Of a stretch of DNA of 64,000 bases, positions 42,884 to 49,918 are shown one piece after another. Origin of the DNA: Chloroflexota bacterium (GTDB lineage Bacteria; Chloroflexota; Dehalococcoidia; GIF9; UBA5629). The stretch is from positions 1-64,000 of the forward strand of contig VGOP01000005.1 in NCBI GenBank assembly GCA_016875875.1. Direction: 5' to 3'. The notes beneath the pieces are model-generated. The model saw nothing but the letters and a program-made list of their open reading frames with translations. It had not been told where the DNA came from and did not search any database. The stretch's first letter is position 1. Each line of letters starts with the position of its first letter. The translations under genes were made by a program, and so were the position numbers.

Positions 42884-42913
42884 TTGACAAGCTTTTACGG
42901 TTGTTGCTATTAT
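42884..42913 (+). promoter_or_regulatory. Promoter of the aroF leader
   Basis: TTGACA (42884-42889), an 18-base spacer, TATTAT (42908-42913). The leader ATG is 20 bases downstream. The arrangement is almost the same as at 49677-49705. Confidence 0.75.
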
Positions 42914-42932
42914 TTTAGGGATGAAGGTCGAA

Positions 42933-43022
42933 ATGCATAACTTGGCTCGCAGCCATAGCTGGTATTTCTTCGGCTTTTGGTTTGGCACGCCTCGGCGCGG
43001 GTCTGGGATGGCATTGACCTAA
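42933..43022 (+). CDS. aroL-like leader (unnamed): Aromatic-rich leader peptide of the aroF attenuator
   Basis: A 29-codon frame, too short for normal calling. It begins MHNLARSHS, continues WYFFGFWFG (two Trp, one Tyr and four Phe within nine codons) and ends GMALT before TAA at 43020. AAGG lies 6 bases before its ATG. By the trp/phe attenuation principle, a ribosome stalled at the W/Y/F codons would let an antiterminator form (42997-43012 with 43056-43068), whereas one that reaches the stop covers it. The gene controlled is DAHP synthase, the entry to aromatic biosynthesis, which fits. The peptide itself probably has no other function. The symbol field holds a description, not an established name. 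Confidence 0.85.
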   Translation: MHNLARSHSWYFFGFWFGTPRRGSGMALT

Positions 43023-43055
43023 TAAAAAAGTAGTAGAACATCCGAAGCAAGAAAA

Positions 43056-43080
43056 GCCTCCCGCCCGCGGGAGGCTTTTT
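43056..43080 (+). terminator. Intrinsic terminator of the aroF attenuator
   Basis: A 9-bp stem GCCTCCCGC/GCGGGAGGC with a 2-base apex, then TTTTTCTTTTT. It lies 41 bp before the aroF start and 34 bases after the leader stop. Its 5' arm can instead pair with the leader's tail (GCGGG, GGGA and GGC at 42997-43012). Confidence 0.9.
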
Positions 43081-43121
43081 CTTTTTGGGAATTAGCATTA
43101 AATTCAAGGGGGTAAACAGCC

Positions 43122-44138
43122 ATGATAGTTGAAATGAGGACAGGCGCTGCTCAGCAAGAGGTAGACGACGTAGTGCAGCGGGCTAAGAAGCTGGGGCTGG
43201 GTGTCCAGTTGAATCTGGGCACCAACAAGACGGTTGTAGCTCTGCTGGGGCCCAATACCGGCCAGTTGCCTATAGACACTTTTGCCGTTCTCCCCGGTGT
43301 GGAACGTGTTACCAGGATTATGAAACCCTACAAGCTCGCCGCTCGGGATTTCAAGTCGGAGGACACCGTAGTTTCTGTTAATGGGGTTAAAATCGGCGGT
43401 AAGCGCATCGTGGTCATGGCTGGCCCCTGTGCCGTCGAAGGCGAGAAGCAGCTCATGGCAGCCGCTATGGTGGTAAAGGAGGCTGGAGCCTGTATTCTGC
43501 GAGGTGGTGCCTATAAACCACGTACCTCACCTTTTGCATTTCAAGGCCTGGAGGAGCTCGGTCTGGACTTGTTGCGACAAACCAAGGCGCAGTTCGGCAT
43601 GCCCGTGGTCACCGAGGTGGTGGCACCTCATGACGTCGCCAGGGTATCGCAGTATGCCGACATACTCCAGGTCGGGGCCAGGAATATGCAGAACTATGCT
43701 CTGCTCACCGAGATTGGCAAGAGCAAATGTCCTGTTCTCCTGAAACGAGGCTTATCGGCTACTGTCACCGAGTGGCTCACCGCCGCCGACTATCTATTAG
43801 CTGGTGGAAATGACCAGGTTATACTGTGCGAGAGGGGCATCAGGACATTCGAGGACAGCACCCGTTTCTCTCTGGATATCGGCTCGATCCCGGTAATCAA
43901 GAAATCCAGCCACCTGCCCTTAATTGTTGACCCCAGCCATGCTGCCGGTCACTACTCTTTAGTGCCGGCACTGGCCAAAGCAGCCATAGCCGCTGGGGCT
44001 GACGGTCTGCTCATCGAAGCCCATCCCAATCCCAAGGAGGCCCTGGTGGACGGTCTTCAATCTCTTACACCGTCAGACTTCGCCCGGTTGATGAAGGAGC
44101 TTAAGTCCATTGCCGAAGCAGTGGGAAGGTATATTTAG
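43122..44138 (+). CDS. aroF: DAHP synthase (class I beta type)
   Basis: A 338-residue 3-deoxy-7-phosphoheptulonate synthase: PEP + erythrose-4-phosphate gives DAHP, the first step to chorismate. The N-terminal ferredoxin-like regulatory domain (about 1-70) is typical of the AroA-I-beta form in Thermotoga-like bacteria. The barrel has MAGPCAVEGEKQL (about 105-117), ACILRGGAYKPRTSPFAFQG, LQVGARNMQNYALL and VDPSHAAGHYSLV, with metal and PEP ligands. Transcription is predicted to be attenuated through the W/Y/F leader just upstream; feedback by the N-terminal domain may add control. Single gene. Confidence 0.95.
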   Translation: MIVEMRTGAAQQEVDDVVQRAKKLGLGVQLNLGTNKTVVALLGPNTGQLPIDTFAVLPGVERVTRIMKPYKLAARDFKSEDTVVSVNGVKIGGKRIVVMAGPCAVEGEKQLMAAAMVVKEAGACILRGGAYKPRTSPFAFQGLEELGLDLLRQTKAQFGMPVVTEVVAPHDVARVSQYADILQVGARNMQNYALLTEIGKSKCPVLLKRGLSATVTEWLTAADYLLAGGNDQVILCERGIRTFEDSTRFSLDIGSIPVIKKSSHLPLIVDPSHAAGHYSLVPALAKAAIAAGADGLLIEAHPNPKEALVDGLQSLTPSDFARLMKELKSIAEAVGRYI

Positions 44139-44243
44139 AGAAAAGCATAGTGATATGCGGAATTTTACTAGACTTAAATTGAATTAAATGGCAGAACCTG
44201 CAAACAAATTGATGAAATCTAGCCAACCAAGATGAGATAAAAA

Positions 44244-44270
44244 AGAGGTTCTGTTCGGTTCAGAACCTCT
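44244..44270 (-). terminator. Terminator of the tRNA-Gly transcript
   Basis: A 10-bp perfect stem AGAGGTTCTG/CAGAACCTCT with a 7-base loop; on the minus strand it is followed by TTTTTT. It also lies about 105 bp past the end of aroF. Confidence 0.75.
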
Positions 44271-44276
44271 GTGATT

Positions 44277-44349
44277 TTCCTGAGTGGGACTCGAACCCAC
44301 GACAACCCCCTTCGGCAAAGGGGTGCTCTAGCCACTGAGCTACCAGGGG
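44277..44349 (-). tRNA. tRNA-Gly (GCC anticodon), acceptor stem imperfect
   Basis: D arm GCTC...GAGC, anticodon stem CCCCT/AGGGG with loop TTGCCGA (anticodon GCC), T stem GTGGG/CCCAC with TTCGAGT. The acceptor 5' strand CCCCTGG pairs with TCAGGAA over five positions; the first two pairs are C-A mismatches. No CCA is encoded. It may be a functional tRNA with an odd end, or a decaying copy. Confidence 0.7.
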
Positions 44350-44459
44350 ACAAATTATTATATGTATTGTAGCAAAAATGCCCAAAAATTTCAAGTTTGA
44401 GACTACAAACTGTATGAGAAGACCTTCAAGATTCTGTTGAGTCCTGTTGATACAGTAAT

Positions 44460-46073
44460 CTACAATAACTTGGCAGTTTTACCTTTTTCATGTTTGTGTT
44501 TAGGTGGTGCTTGGATGGGGGCTATCCAAGGTGGAATATCTGGCCTCTTATCGTTTAATAATTCCTCTATCATTAAAATTTGCATCCTTGGGTAATCTTT
44601 ACCTAAAGGTGAATGATAGAATCCTTTTCCAATTGCTTCAACTTCCATAGGTCTGGTGGGTTTTTCTAATGTGAGAAATATGCCCATCTCTGCTTTTTCT
44701 CTGTCAATGACATGCCCCAAATCTCTAATATCTTTTACAGAGGTGCTGCCACCTTTGACCGATATTATTGCTTTTTTTACCTTATCTTTTTCGTCCATAA
44801 AATACAAATAGCCATCTATACCTGTATCAGCACCTTTTTTCTTATCCCCATAAGGTTGGCCACCTGCAAGTGATACTACCCACCATTGAAATTCAAATTT
44901 ATTATTCTTTGCTAGTTCTTTTGCCCCCCCTAAGTCTTTAGGTTCACCAATGACTTTATATTTAATCCCAGGAAAGATTTTATCTAAACGCCATTTCATT
45001 ATACCTATTGCTAAATGTGTTATATCAATACCAATCCATGTTCGGTTTAGTTTTTGTGCTGCTACCAATGCTGTGCCACAACCACAGAAGGGGTCAAGAA
45101 TAATATTTCCTTCTTTTGAGCTTGCTCGGATAATTCTTTCCAATAGAGTTTCAGGTTTTTGTGTGGGGTAACCGAGTCGCTCTGCATCAGCAGCCTGCAA
45201 ATTCGGTATATCTGTCCATAGAGATTGGATTGATACACCTTTTCCCTCGTCTAAATAATATTTACGATGTGGTACAGCTTTTGGACTCGGTTGTATCACC
45301 ACTCCTTTATCTATTAATTCCTGCATTTTCTTTTGTGAATAACGCCAGTAGCGAGTTACACCCATAACTTCGTAACTAGGATTTCCTTTAGATGCACCAC
45401 CGGGGCCAATCATACTTACTAAGCGATAACGACGCCCAGTTTCAGGTTCGGTATATCGATATGCTTTTGTCTTGTATTCTTCAGAATAGTCTACAAAAGG
45501 TTGATTGAAAATATAATTGTCTGTCTTTGTATAGAATAGTAATGAATCAATTGTTTGCCCCCATAATTTACTACCTTGCCCCACATTGCCTTTTACTGTT
45601 GTAGTGCGTTTCCACACAATTTCGTTACGGAAGTTTTTAGGATTAAATACGACATCCATCAGTAGTTTTAGATAATGGCTCGCTGTAGGGTCACAATGTA
45701 AATATATGGAACCTGAGTTTTTTAGTACCCGTCTTAACTCTATGAGCCTAATGCACATCATTACAAGATAAGCCATCATGTCATTCTGGTGAATAAAATT
45801 CCTGAAGGCTGTTATCAATTCTGCCGTATTTACAGGAGCATGCATTATTATTTCTTGAAATATTCGCTCTGATTCATTGCCCCAATGCCAAGTATCATCA
45901 AAAGCTGCTATTTGGGCCTGTGAAGGAGCTCCTGATGGTTCTTTAAACAAAACATTATAAGTTGCCTTGCTATTAAAAGGCGGGTCGAGATATATTAAAT
46001 CTATTGAATTATCCGGAATATATTTGCGTAGGATTTCCAAATTATCGCCGTAGTAAAGAACATTGGTTTCCAT
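44460..46073 (-). CDS. DNA methyltransferase fused to a restriction-like nuclease domain
   Basis: A 537-residue protein. The N-terminal two-thirds is a beta-class (N4/N6) DNA methyltransferase: catalytic DPPF at residues 30-33 (LIYLDPPFNS) and the AdoMet site DPFCGCGTALVAA near 325-337, in the circularly permuted order typical of type III Mod proteins. Residues about 395-505 look like a PD-(D/E)xK fold: GADTGIDGYL, then AIISVKGGSTSV with the expected Asp and Lys. It may be a one-chain restriction-modification enzyme or a methyltransferase with a DNA-binding relic. It is clearly more A+T-rich than its neighbours, suggesting transfer. No separate restriction gene is seen. Confidence 0.82.
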   Translation of the reverse strand: METNVLYYGDNLEILRKYIPDNSIDLIYLDPPFNSKATYNVLFKEPSGAPSQAQIAAFDDTWHWGNESERIFQEIIMHAPVNTAELITAFRNFIHQNDMMAYLVMMCIRLIELRRVLKNSGSIYLHCDPTASHYLKLLMDVVFNPKNFRNEIVWKRTTTVKGNVGQGSKLWGQTIDSLLFYTKTDNYIFNQPFVDYSEEYKTKAYRYTEPETGRRYRLVSMIGPGGASKGNPSYEVMGVTRYWRYSQKKMQELIDKGVVIQPSPKAVPHRKYYLDEGKGVSIQSLWTDIPNLQAADAERLGYPTQKPETLLERIIRASSKEGNIILDPFCGCGTALVAAQKLNRTWIGIDITHLAIGIMKWRLDKIFPGIKYKVIGEPKDLGGAKELAKNNKFEFQWWVVSLAGGQPYGDKKKGADTGIDGYLYFMDEKDKVKKAIISVKGGSTSVKDIRDLGHVIDREKAEMGIFLTLEKPTRPMEVEAIGKGFYHSPLGKDYPRMQILMIEELLNDKRPDIPPWIAPIQAPPKHKHEKGKTAKLL

Positions 46074-46256
46074 TGACGTTACCCCCCCGCTTCTTGTTCT
46101 ATTATATGCTTCGCGACCTCCAAGCTCAATACCTAAAGCGAGCAGAAATTCTTAGAGTTAGCCCCAATCAATAAACTGACCACGGGGGCACTTTGGCAAC
46201 GGCCAAACACAAATATACAATGGCGTCTGATTCCATTTTCTATCGTGAGGTGTAAC

Positions 46257-46407
46257 ATGCTGCCAGAAGAGGTGACCAAATTCATCGGGAAAAGCACTGG
46301 CGTTGTGGTTTGCGAGGTGGAGAAGGGGGCTGTTAAGAAGTTCGCCGATGCCGTAGACGACCCGACTCCATTCTACTGGGACGAAAAATACGCCAGAAAT
46401 TCGAAAA
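46257..46407 (+). pseudogene. MaoC-like/FAS1-type dehydratase, N-terminal fragment
   Basis: The first 50 residues from ATG 46257 (GAGGTG before it) match the N-terminal MaoC-like dehydratase: EVEKGAVKKFADAVDDPTPF, then YWDEKYARNS. After about 46407 the similarity stops and the frame runs into unrelated A+T-rich sequence, ending at 46487 inside the tail of the convergent gene. About two-thirds of a normal 150-residue domain is missing, so it was probably cut by a deletion or insertion. Confidence 0.65.
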
Positions 46408-46431
46408 GTATATATGTTAAAATTTCGCCGA

Positions 46432-49400
46432 TTATTCTTTTCCGGTATCTCTGCTCCAGTAGCTCTGAGTTTGCTTCAGCACGGTAACTGTGGGGTCCAG
46501 AAATAGTTCCCTGACTACTATCCTGACCTCCTCATGTGAGGCGATGTAGGCAGCGGCAGGTGGACTGACCTGGTAATAAAACTTGACAAGAGCCGTGCCA
46601 GGCTCGCTTTGCAGCAGGACCTTATCCCGGAATGCCCGCAGGGTGTCCAGCTCTTCAGCAGTGTGGCTGCCGTAAGCTGCCGTAGCGATAAAGCATTGCG
46701 GAATCTTTATCGTTATTTCGGGGAAACCACCCGAGTCATCTGTGTCATCTCCGATAATCTTAATTTTCTTTGAATAGGAGTCTTCCCCACCCCTGCCATC
46801 GTCCACCTCCAGGCGCATTACATGTCCGCCAGCCTGTGGTTTTTTCCATTTCCAGCTTGCTGAGTCTGTATATTCGTCCATAAGCTGTCCGTCGAGGTGC
46901 CAGGTGAATCCAAGCTTGTCTCCATCGGCATCAGTTGACTGGCTGACTATCTTGATGCTATCGCCGGCTTCAGGTTGAGGGGGTTCAATCACAAAATATG
47001 CCTTGGGCGGACTATTAACTCCCGGTATTGGCCCCGGACCTGGTTGGGGTTGTGCCTGAGTTACGTTGACCTGCGTCTGTACGGCGCCTGTTCCGCCCTT
47101 ACCATCGCTTATCGATAGACGGATGGTGTGCATTCCAGCGGTTGGATTTGGCCAGATACAGGAGGGCACGTTATTGAATTCATTGGCCTGGATCCCATCT
47201 CGGAACCAGGCGTATGTCAAGGGGTCACCATCGGGGTCAGTCGATGTACTGGTGGCTATGATGGTATCGCTGGTTGTCGGTGCTTGCGGTGTTATGGAGA
47301 AGGAAGCAATGGGAATCCGGTTAGTTTCTGGCGTAGGTCCCGGTGGAATGGGTTGTGGCGCCTGAGATACAGTGATTTGCGCCTGGAAGGAAGATGTACC
47401 GCCCTTACCATCGCTTATCAACAGACGGATGGTGTGTACTCCGGCTGTTGGGTTCTGCCAGATGAAGTAAGGCATATTATTGTATTGGCTGGCAGTTGTT
47501 CCATCAAGCGACCATGAATATGACAGAGGGTCACCGTCGGGGTCGGATGATTGGCTTATGGTTGTAACTATATCACTTGTTGTCGGTGATTGCGGAGTGG
47601 TAAGAAAAGAGGCAATAGGTGGATGGTTTTCAGGTTGGGGTTGTACATCCTGTTCGATTAAGGTGCCATCCCAGTCACCGTTCCAGTCGTCACAAGAGCC
47701 GTATCTCCAGTTACCGATGAATTCCATCCGGTTTTTGGAAATTTGGAATTCGAAATTACCGGCGTCATCCGGTTCGGAGTAGGACGGAGACTTAGACCAG
47801 GTACCGGTTAAAAAATTGCCGGAAGTGGTACCCTCTATTTCGCCGTCGTTATACTCGTATGTGCCGCTTACCTGTTCACCGTCTTGGGAAAGCTGCATCT
47901 CGCCCCAGTCCGTGTTCCAGGTTCCGCCCCAGTCCACCAGTATTGTGACATCAGATTGTGGCGAGGTCACCCTTACGGCTGGCGCAGGCAGGGTGTACCA
48001 GGTAGGGCTAGATGAAAGGCTATGGCTGTAACGCCCAGTAAACGAGTTACAGTCTGCTGAAATGGTAAGCTGCATACGCCCCGTTCTAGTTTGTTCTGTC
48101 CAGGTTCCCTCAAACGCGTTTCCAGACACAGTCCCATCGATAGTTCCTGTATAGTTCCAGCCGCCCGGGATATATGTGCCGGTTACATGATTGCCTGTTT
48201 GCACGAGCTTTAATTCATTCGACCAGTCGAAGTCCCAGGTACCGCTCCAGTCACAGGTGGAGGTGACAGTAATTGGTTGTGGTGTGCTCGTTTTGGTGCC
48301 TGTCCAACCGCCCCAGGTGCCTGAAGTACCGTATCTCCAGTGACCGGTAAAGGACTGTCCGTCAGCAGACAGGGTAAACTCCATATCTCCGGCGTCTTTG
48401 GGTGGAGCGTAAGAAGGATATTCGGACCACCAGCCGCTCAACATGTTACCTGTTACGGTACCGGATATTTTGCCGCTGTCATGTGCGTAGCTGCCTGTCA
48501 CCTGATTACCGCTCTGAGACAGTGTCATCTGGCCCGCGCTTGTCTGCCATGTTCCGCTCCAGCCGCCGGTTGGGGTTATGGGTGTGGGTGTGGGTGTCGG
48601 CGTAGGTGTTGGGGGTGCTGGTTGCTCAGCTCTTGTTCCCCTGATGTCGCCATCCCAATCGCAGGGGCCAGATGTCCACTCGCCGGTGAATGATTTACAA
48701 TCAGGTGAAAGTTTGAATATGAAGTCTCCGGTATAAAGCGGAGGCTGGTACGATAGTCCTTCGCTCCAGGTGCCGGTAGCCGTATTACCGTCGACGGTTC
48801 CTGCAATTTTGCCGTCCCCGTTGTCATAAGTACCTGTCAGGGTATTGCCAACCTGGCGAAGGTTTATCTCTCCATATTCAGTATCCCATTTTCCGGTGAA
48901 CTGGCAACCGACTCCTGGAGTAGGTGTTGGTGTGGGAGTAGGACTAGGCGTGGGAGTAGGAGTAGGCGTGGGAGTAGGAGTAGGCGTAGGCGCAGGTGTT
49001 GGTGTAGGTGTAGGTGTAGGTGGAATATATGGTGGTTGTACGGGACTTGTTTCAGTCCTTTTCCCGGTTACCACGAAGCGTGCATCCCAAGTATAGTGAT
49101 ATTGGCCCTTGAAAATACCGTTGAAGCTTATTCCTGAAGGGTCCAGCGTAAGCTGAACCTCTCCGGATATATGTGGAGCCGCAATATAGGTACTGGTGTT
49201 AGGATCCCAAATTGGCGGTAAGTCAGGAGCAGACCAGGTGCCGGTTAACGAGTTGCCCGATACGGTGCCGTTCAGTTGCCAATTGTAGTAGCTGGAGGTA
49301 CCGGTTACCGTGCTACCCGATTGTGCAAGTGTCATGTCGAATTGGTAGGTCTTGAAGGAACCATATTCCATGATGGTCCAGCTGGTTTGCCAGACTCCAT

Positions 49401-49518
49401 TCCATGCCATCTCAGGACGTCCACCATTGGCAAAAGCAGGAGTGGGTGGTGTGCTGAAGCTGGCCATTGAGAATAGCAGGGCTAATAGTCCCAGAGCGTA
49501 CATTATCCTTTTCAACAT
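46432..49518 (-). CDS. Large secreted repeat protein with CFI-box C-terminus
   Basis: A 1028-residue exported protein. The signal peptide is MYALGLLALLFSMASF (within residues 1-31). Five modules of about 90 residues follow, each GTW...L.QSGN.VTGTY...G.I.GTVSGN...GTW, the first separated from the rest by a Pro-Thr linker (PTPTPT repeats, near 163-203). Then come three Ig/PKD-like domains (SSDPDGDPLSYSW, STDPDGDPLTYAW, STDADGDKLGFTW), and last a CFI-box (CFIATAAYGSHTAEELDTLR, near 940) with the usual helix that follows. Such C-termini are thought to serve surface sorting. It is probably a surface adhesin- or carbohydrate-binding-like protein; function unproven. AAGGAGG precedes the ATG. Confidence 0.8.
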   Translation of the reverse strand: MLKRIMYALGLLALLFSMASFSTPPTPAFANGGRPEMAWNGVWQTSWTIMEYGSFKTYQFDMTLAQSGSTVTGTSSYYNWQLNGTVSGNSLTGTWSAPDLPPIWDPNTSTYIAAPHISGEVQLTLDPSGISFNGIFKGQYHYTWDARFVVTGKRTETSPVQPPYIPPTPTPTPTPAPTPTPTPTPTPTPTPSPTPTPTPTPGVGCQFTGKWDTEYGEINLRQVGNTLTGTYDNGDGKIAGTVDGNTATGTWSEGLSYQPPLYTGDFIFKLSPDCKSFTGEWTSGPCDWDGDIRGTRAEQPAPPTPTPTPTPTPITPTGGWSGTWQTSAGQMTLSQSGNQVTGSYAHDSGKISGTVTGNMLSGWWSEYPSYAPPKDAGDMEFTLSADGQSFTGHWRYGTSGTWGGWTGTKTSTPQPITVTSTCDWSGTWDFDWSNELKLVQTGNHVTGTYIPGGWNYTGTIDGTVSGNAFEGTWTEQTRTGRMQLTISADCNSFTGRYSHSLSSSPTWYTLPAPAVRVTSPQSDVTILVDWGGTWNTDWGEMQLSQDGEQVSGTYEYNDGEIEGTTSGNFLTGTWSKSPSYSEPDDAGNFEFQISKNRMEFIGNWRYGSCDDWNGDWDGTLIEQDVQPQPENHPPIASFLTTPQSPTTSDIVTTISQSSDPDGDPLSYSWSLDGTTASQYNNMPYFIWQNPTAGVHTIRLLISDGKGGTSSFQAQITVSQAPQPIPPGPTPETNRIPIASFSITPQAPTTSDTIIATSTSTDPDGDPLTYAWFRDGIQANEFNNVPSCIWPNPTAGMHTIRLSISDGKGGTGAVQTQVNVTQAQPQPGPGPIPGVNSPPKAYFVIEPPQPEAGDSIKIVSQSTDADGDKLGFTWHLDGQLMDEYTDSASWKWKKPQAGGHVMRLEVDDGRGGEDSYSKKIKIIGDDTDDSGGFPEITIKIPQCFIATAAYGSHTAEELDTLRAFRDKVLLQSEPGTALVKFYYQVSPPAAAYIASHEEVRIVVRELFLDPTVTVLKQTQSYWSRDTGKE
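48920..49025. repeat. Simple-sequence run coding the Pro-Thr linker
   Basis: A GTAGGT/GTGGGA-type hexamer run inside the large repeat-protein gene. On the coding strand it encodes alternating Pro and Thr. It is prone to slippage, so linker length may vary between strains. Confidence 0.7.
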
Positions 49519-49676
49519 GCGGCCTCCTTGTAATTGCGATTTTGTGCGTGAGCAGTGTGATGATTTAAAGATAACAAAACGTGCTATTGTAGCATTCCAA
49601 CTATTTCGAAGTAAAGCTAAAGCGTCTGCAATTAGACTGTTGGTCGTTTCGTACTCCCCCGTATATATACAAACTA

Positions 49677-49705
49677 TTGACAGGCTTTGCTCCTTGTGCT
49701 ATTAT
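49677..49705 (+). promoter_or_regulatory. Promoter of the Phe leader
   Basis: TTGACA (49677-49682), a 17-base spacer, TATTAT (49700-49705). It is an excellent match to consensus. The leader ATG is 21 bases further on. It closely resembles the aroF promoter. Confidence 0.8.
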
Positions 49706-49725
49706 GATTTCTCGTGAGTTTCGAA

Positions 49726-49812
49726 ATGCATACTCAGGTTCGCAGCTTTAACTTCTTTTTCTTCTTTTTCTTTAGCATGCCTGCTGGCGAGCCTGGGAGG
49801 ACATTGGCCTAA
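49726..49812 (+). CDS. Phe-rich leader peptide of the LIV operon 2 attenuator
   Basis: A 28-codon frame: MHTQVRS, then F-N, then seven consecutive Phe codons, then SMPAGEPGRTLA and TAA at 49810. The start context (TCGAAATGCAT), CGCAGC and the end (ACATTGGCCTAA) resemble the aroF leader, so the two share ancestry. The arm GCCTGGGAGG (49791-49800), inside the last codons, can pair with CCTCCC-AGGC of the terminator (49855-49865) with a single bulge. A ribosome stalled on Phe codons leaves this free; a ribosome at the stop codon covers it. Thus low charged tRNA-Phe should switch on the acyl-CoA synthetase/LIV genes. No clear ribosome site precedes the ATG. Confidence 0.88.
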   Translation: MHTQVRSFNFFFFFFFSMPAGEPGRTLA

Positions 49813-49853
49813 ACGGAGAAGAAACAGGAAGAGCAGTACACCGAAAGAAAAAA

Positions 49854-49878
49854 GCCTCCCCAGGCGGGAGGCTTTTTT
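49854..49878 (+). terminator. Intrinsic terminator of the Phe attenuator
   Basis: A 7-bp stem GCCTCCC/GGGAGGC with loop CAGGC, preceded by a run of A and followed by six T. It lies 40 bp before the acyl-CoA synthetase start and 41 bases after the leader stop. It competes with the antiterminator described for the leader. Confidence 0.9.
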
Positions 49879-49918
49879 GTTAGGGGTAAAGTTGGCAGTA
49901 GATTAAGGCAAAAAGTAT

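Larger units (their letters stand above)
42668..43121. other. 454-bp regulatory region before DAHP synthase
   Basis: It contains an A+T-rich repeat (42725-42855), a promoter (42884-42913), a leader peptide gene (42933-43022) and an intrinsic terminator (43056-43080). No other gene is seen. Confidence 0.7.
49519..49918. other. 400-bp regulatory region before LIV operon 2
   Basis: It holds the divergent start region of the large secreted protein and then a promoter (49677-49705), a Phe-rich leader peptide gene (49726-49812) and an intrinsic terminator (49854-49878). Confidence 0.7.

Noticed and set aside
42794-42988. 64-codon minus-strand frame before aroF
   Set aside because: It crosses the A+T-rich repeat and the leader region; the peptide is a translation of the repeat.
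48920-49025. Possible CRISPR or tandem-repeat array
   Set aside because: The hexamer units have no spacers and lie in frame within a gene as a Pro-Thr linker.
48845-49096. Open frame opposite the Pro-Thr linker coding Gly/Val repeats
   Set aside because: It is the antisense of the simple-sequence run in the large secreted protein gene; a low-complexity shadow.
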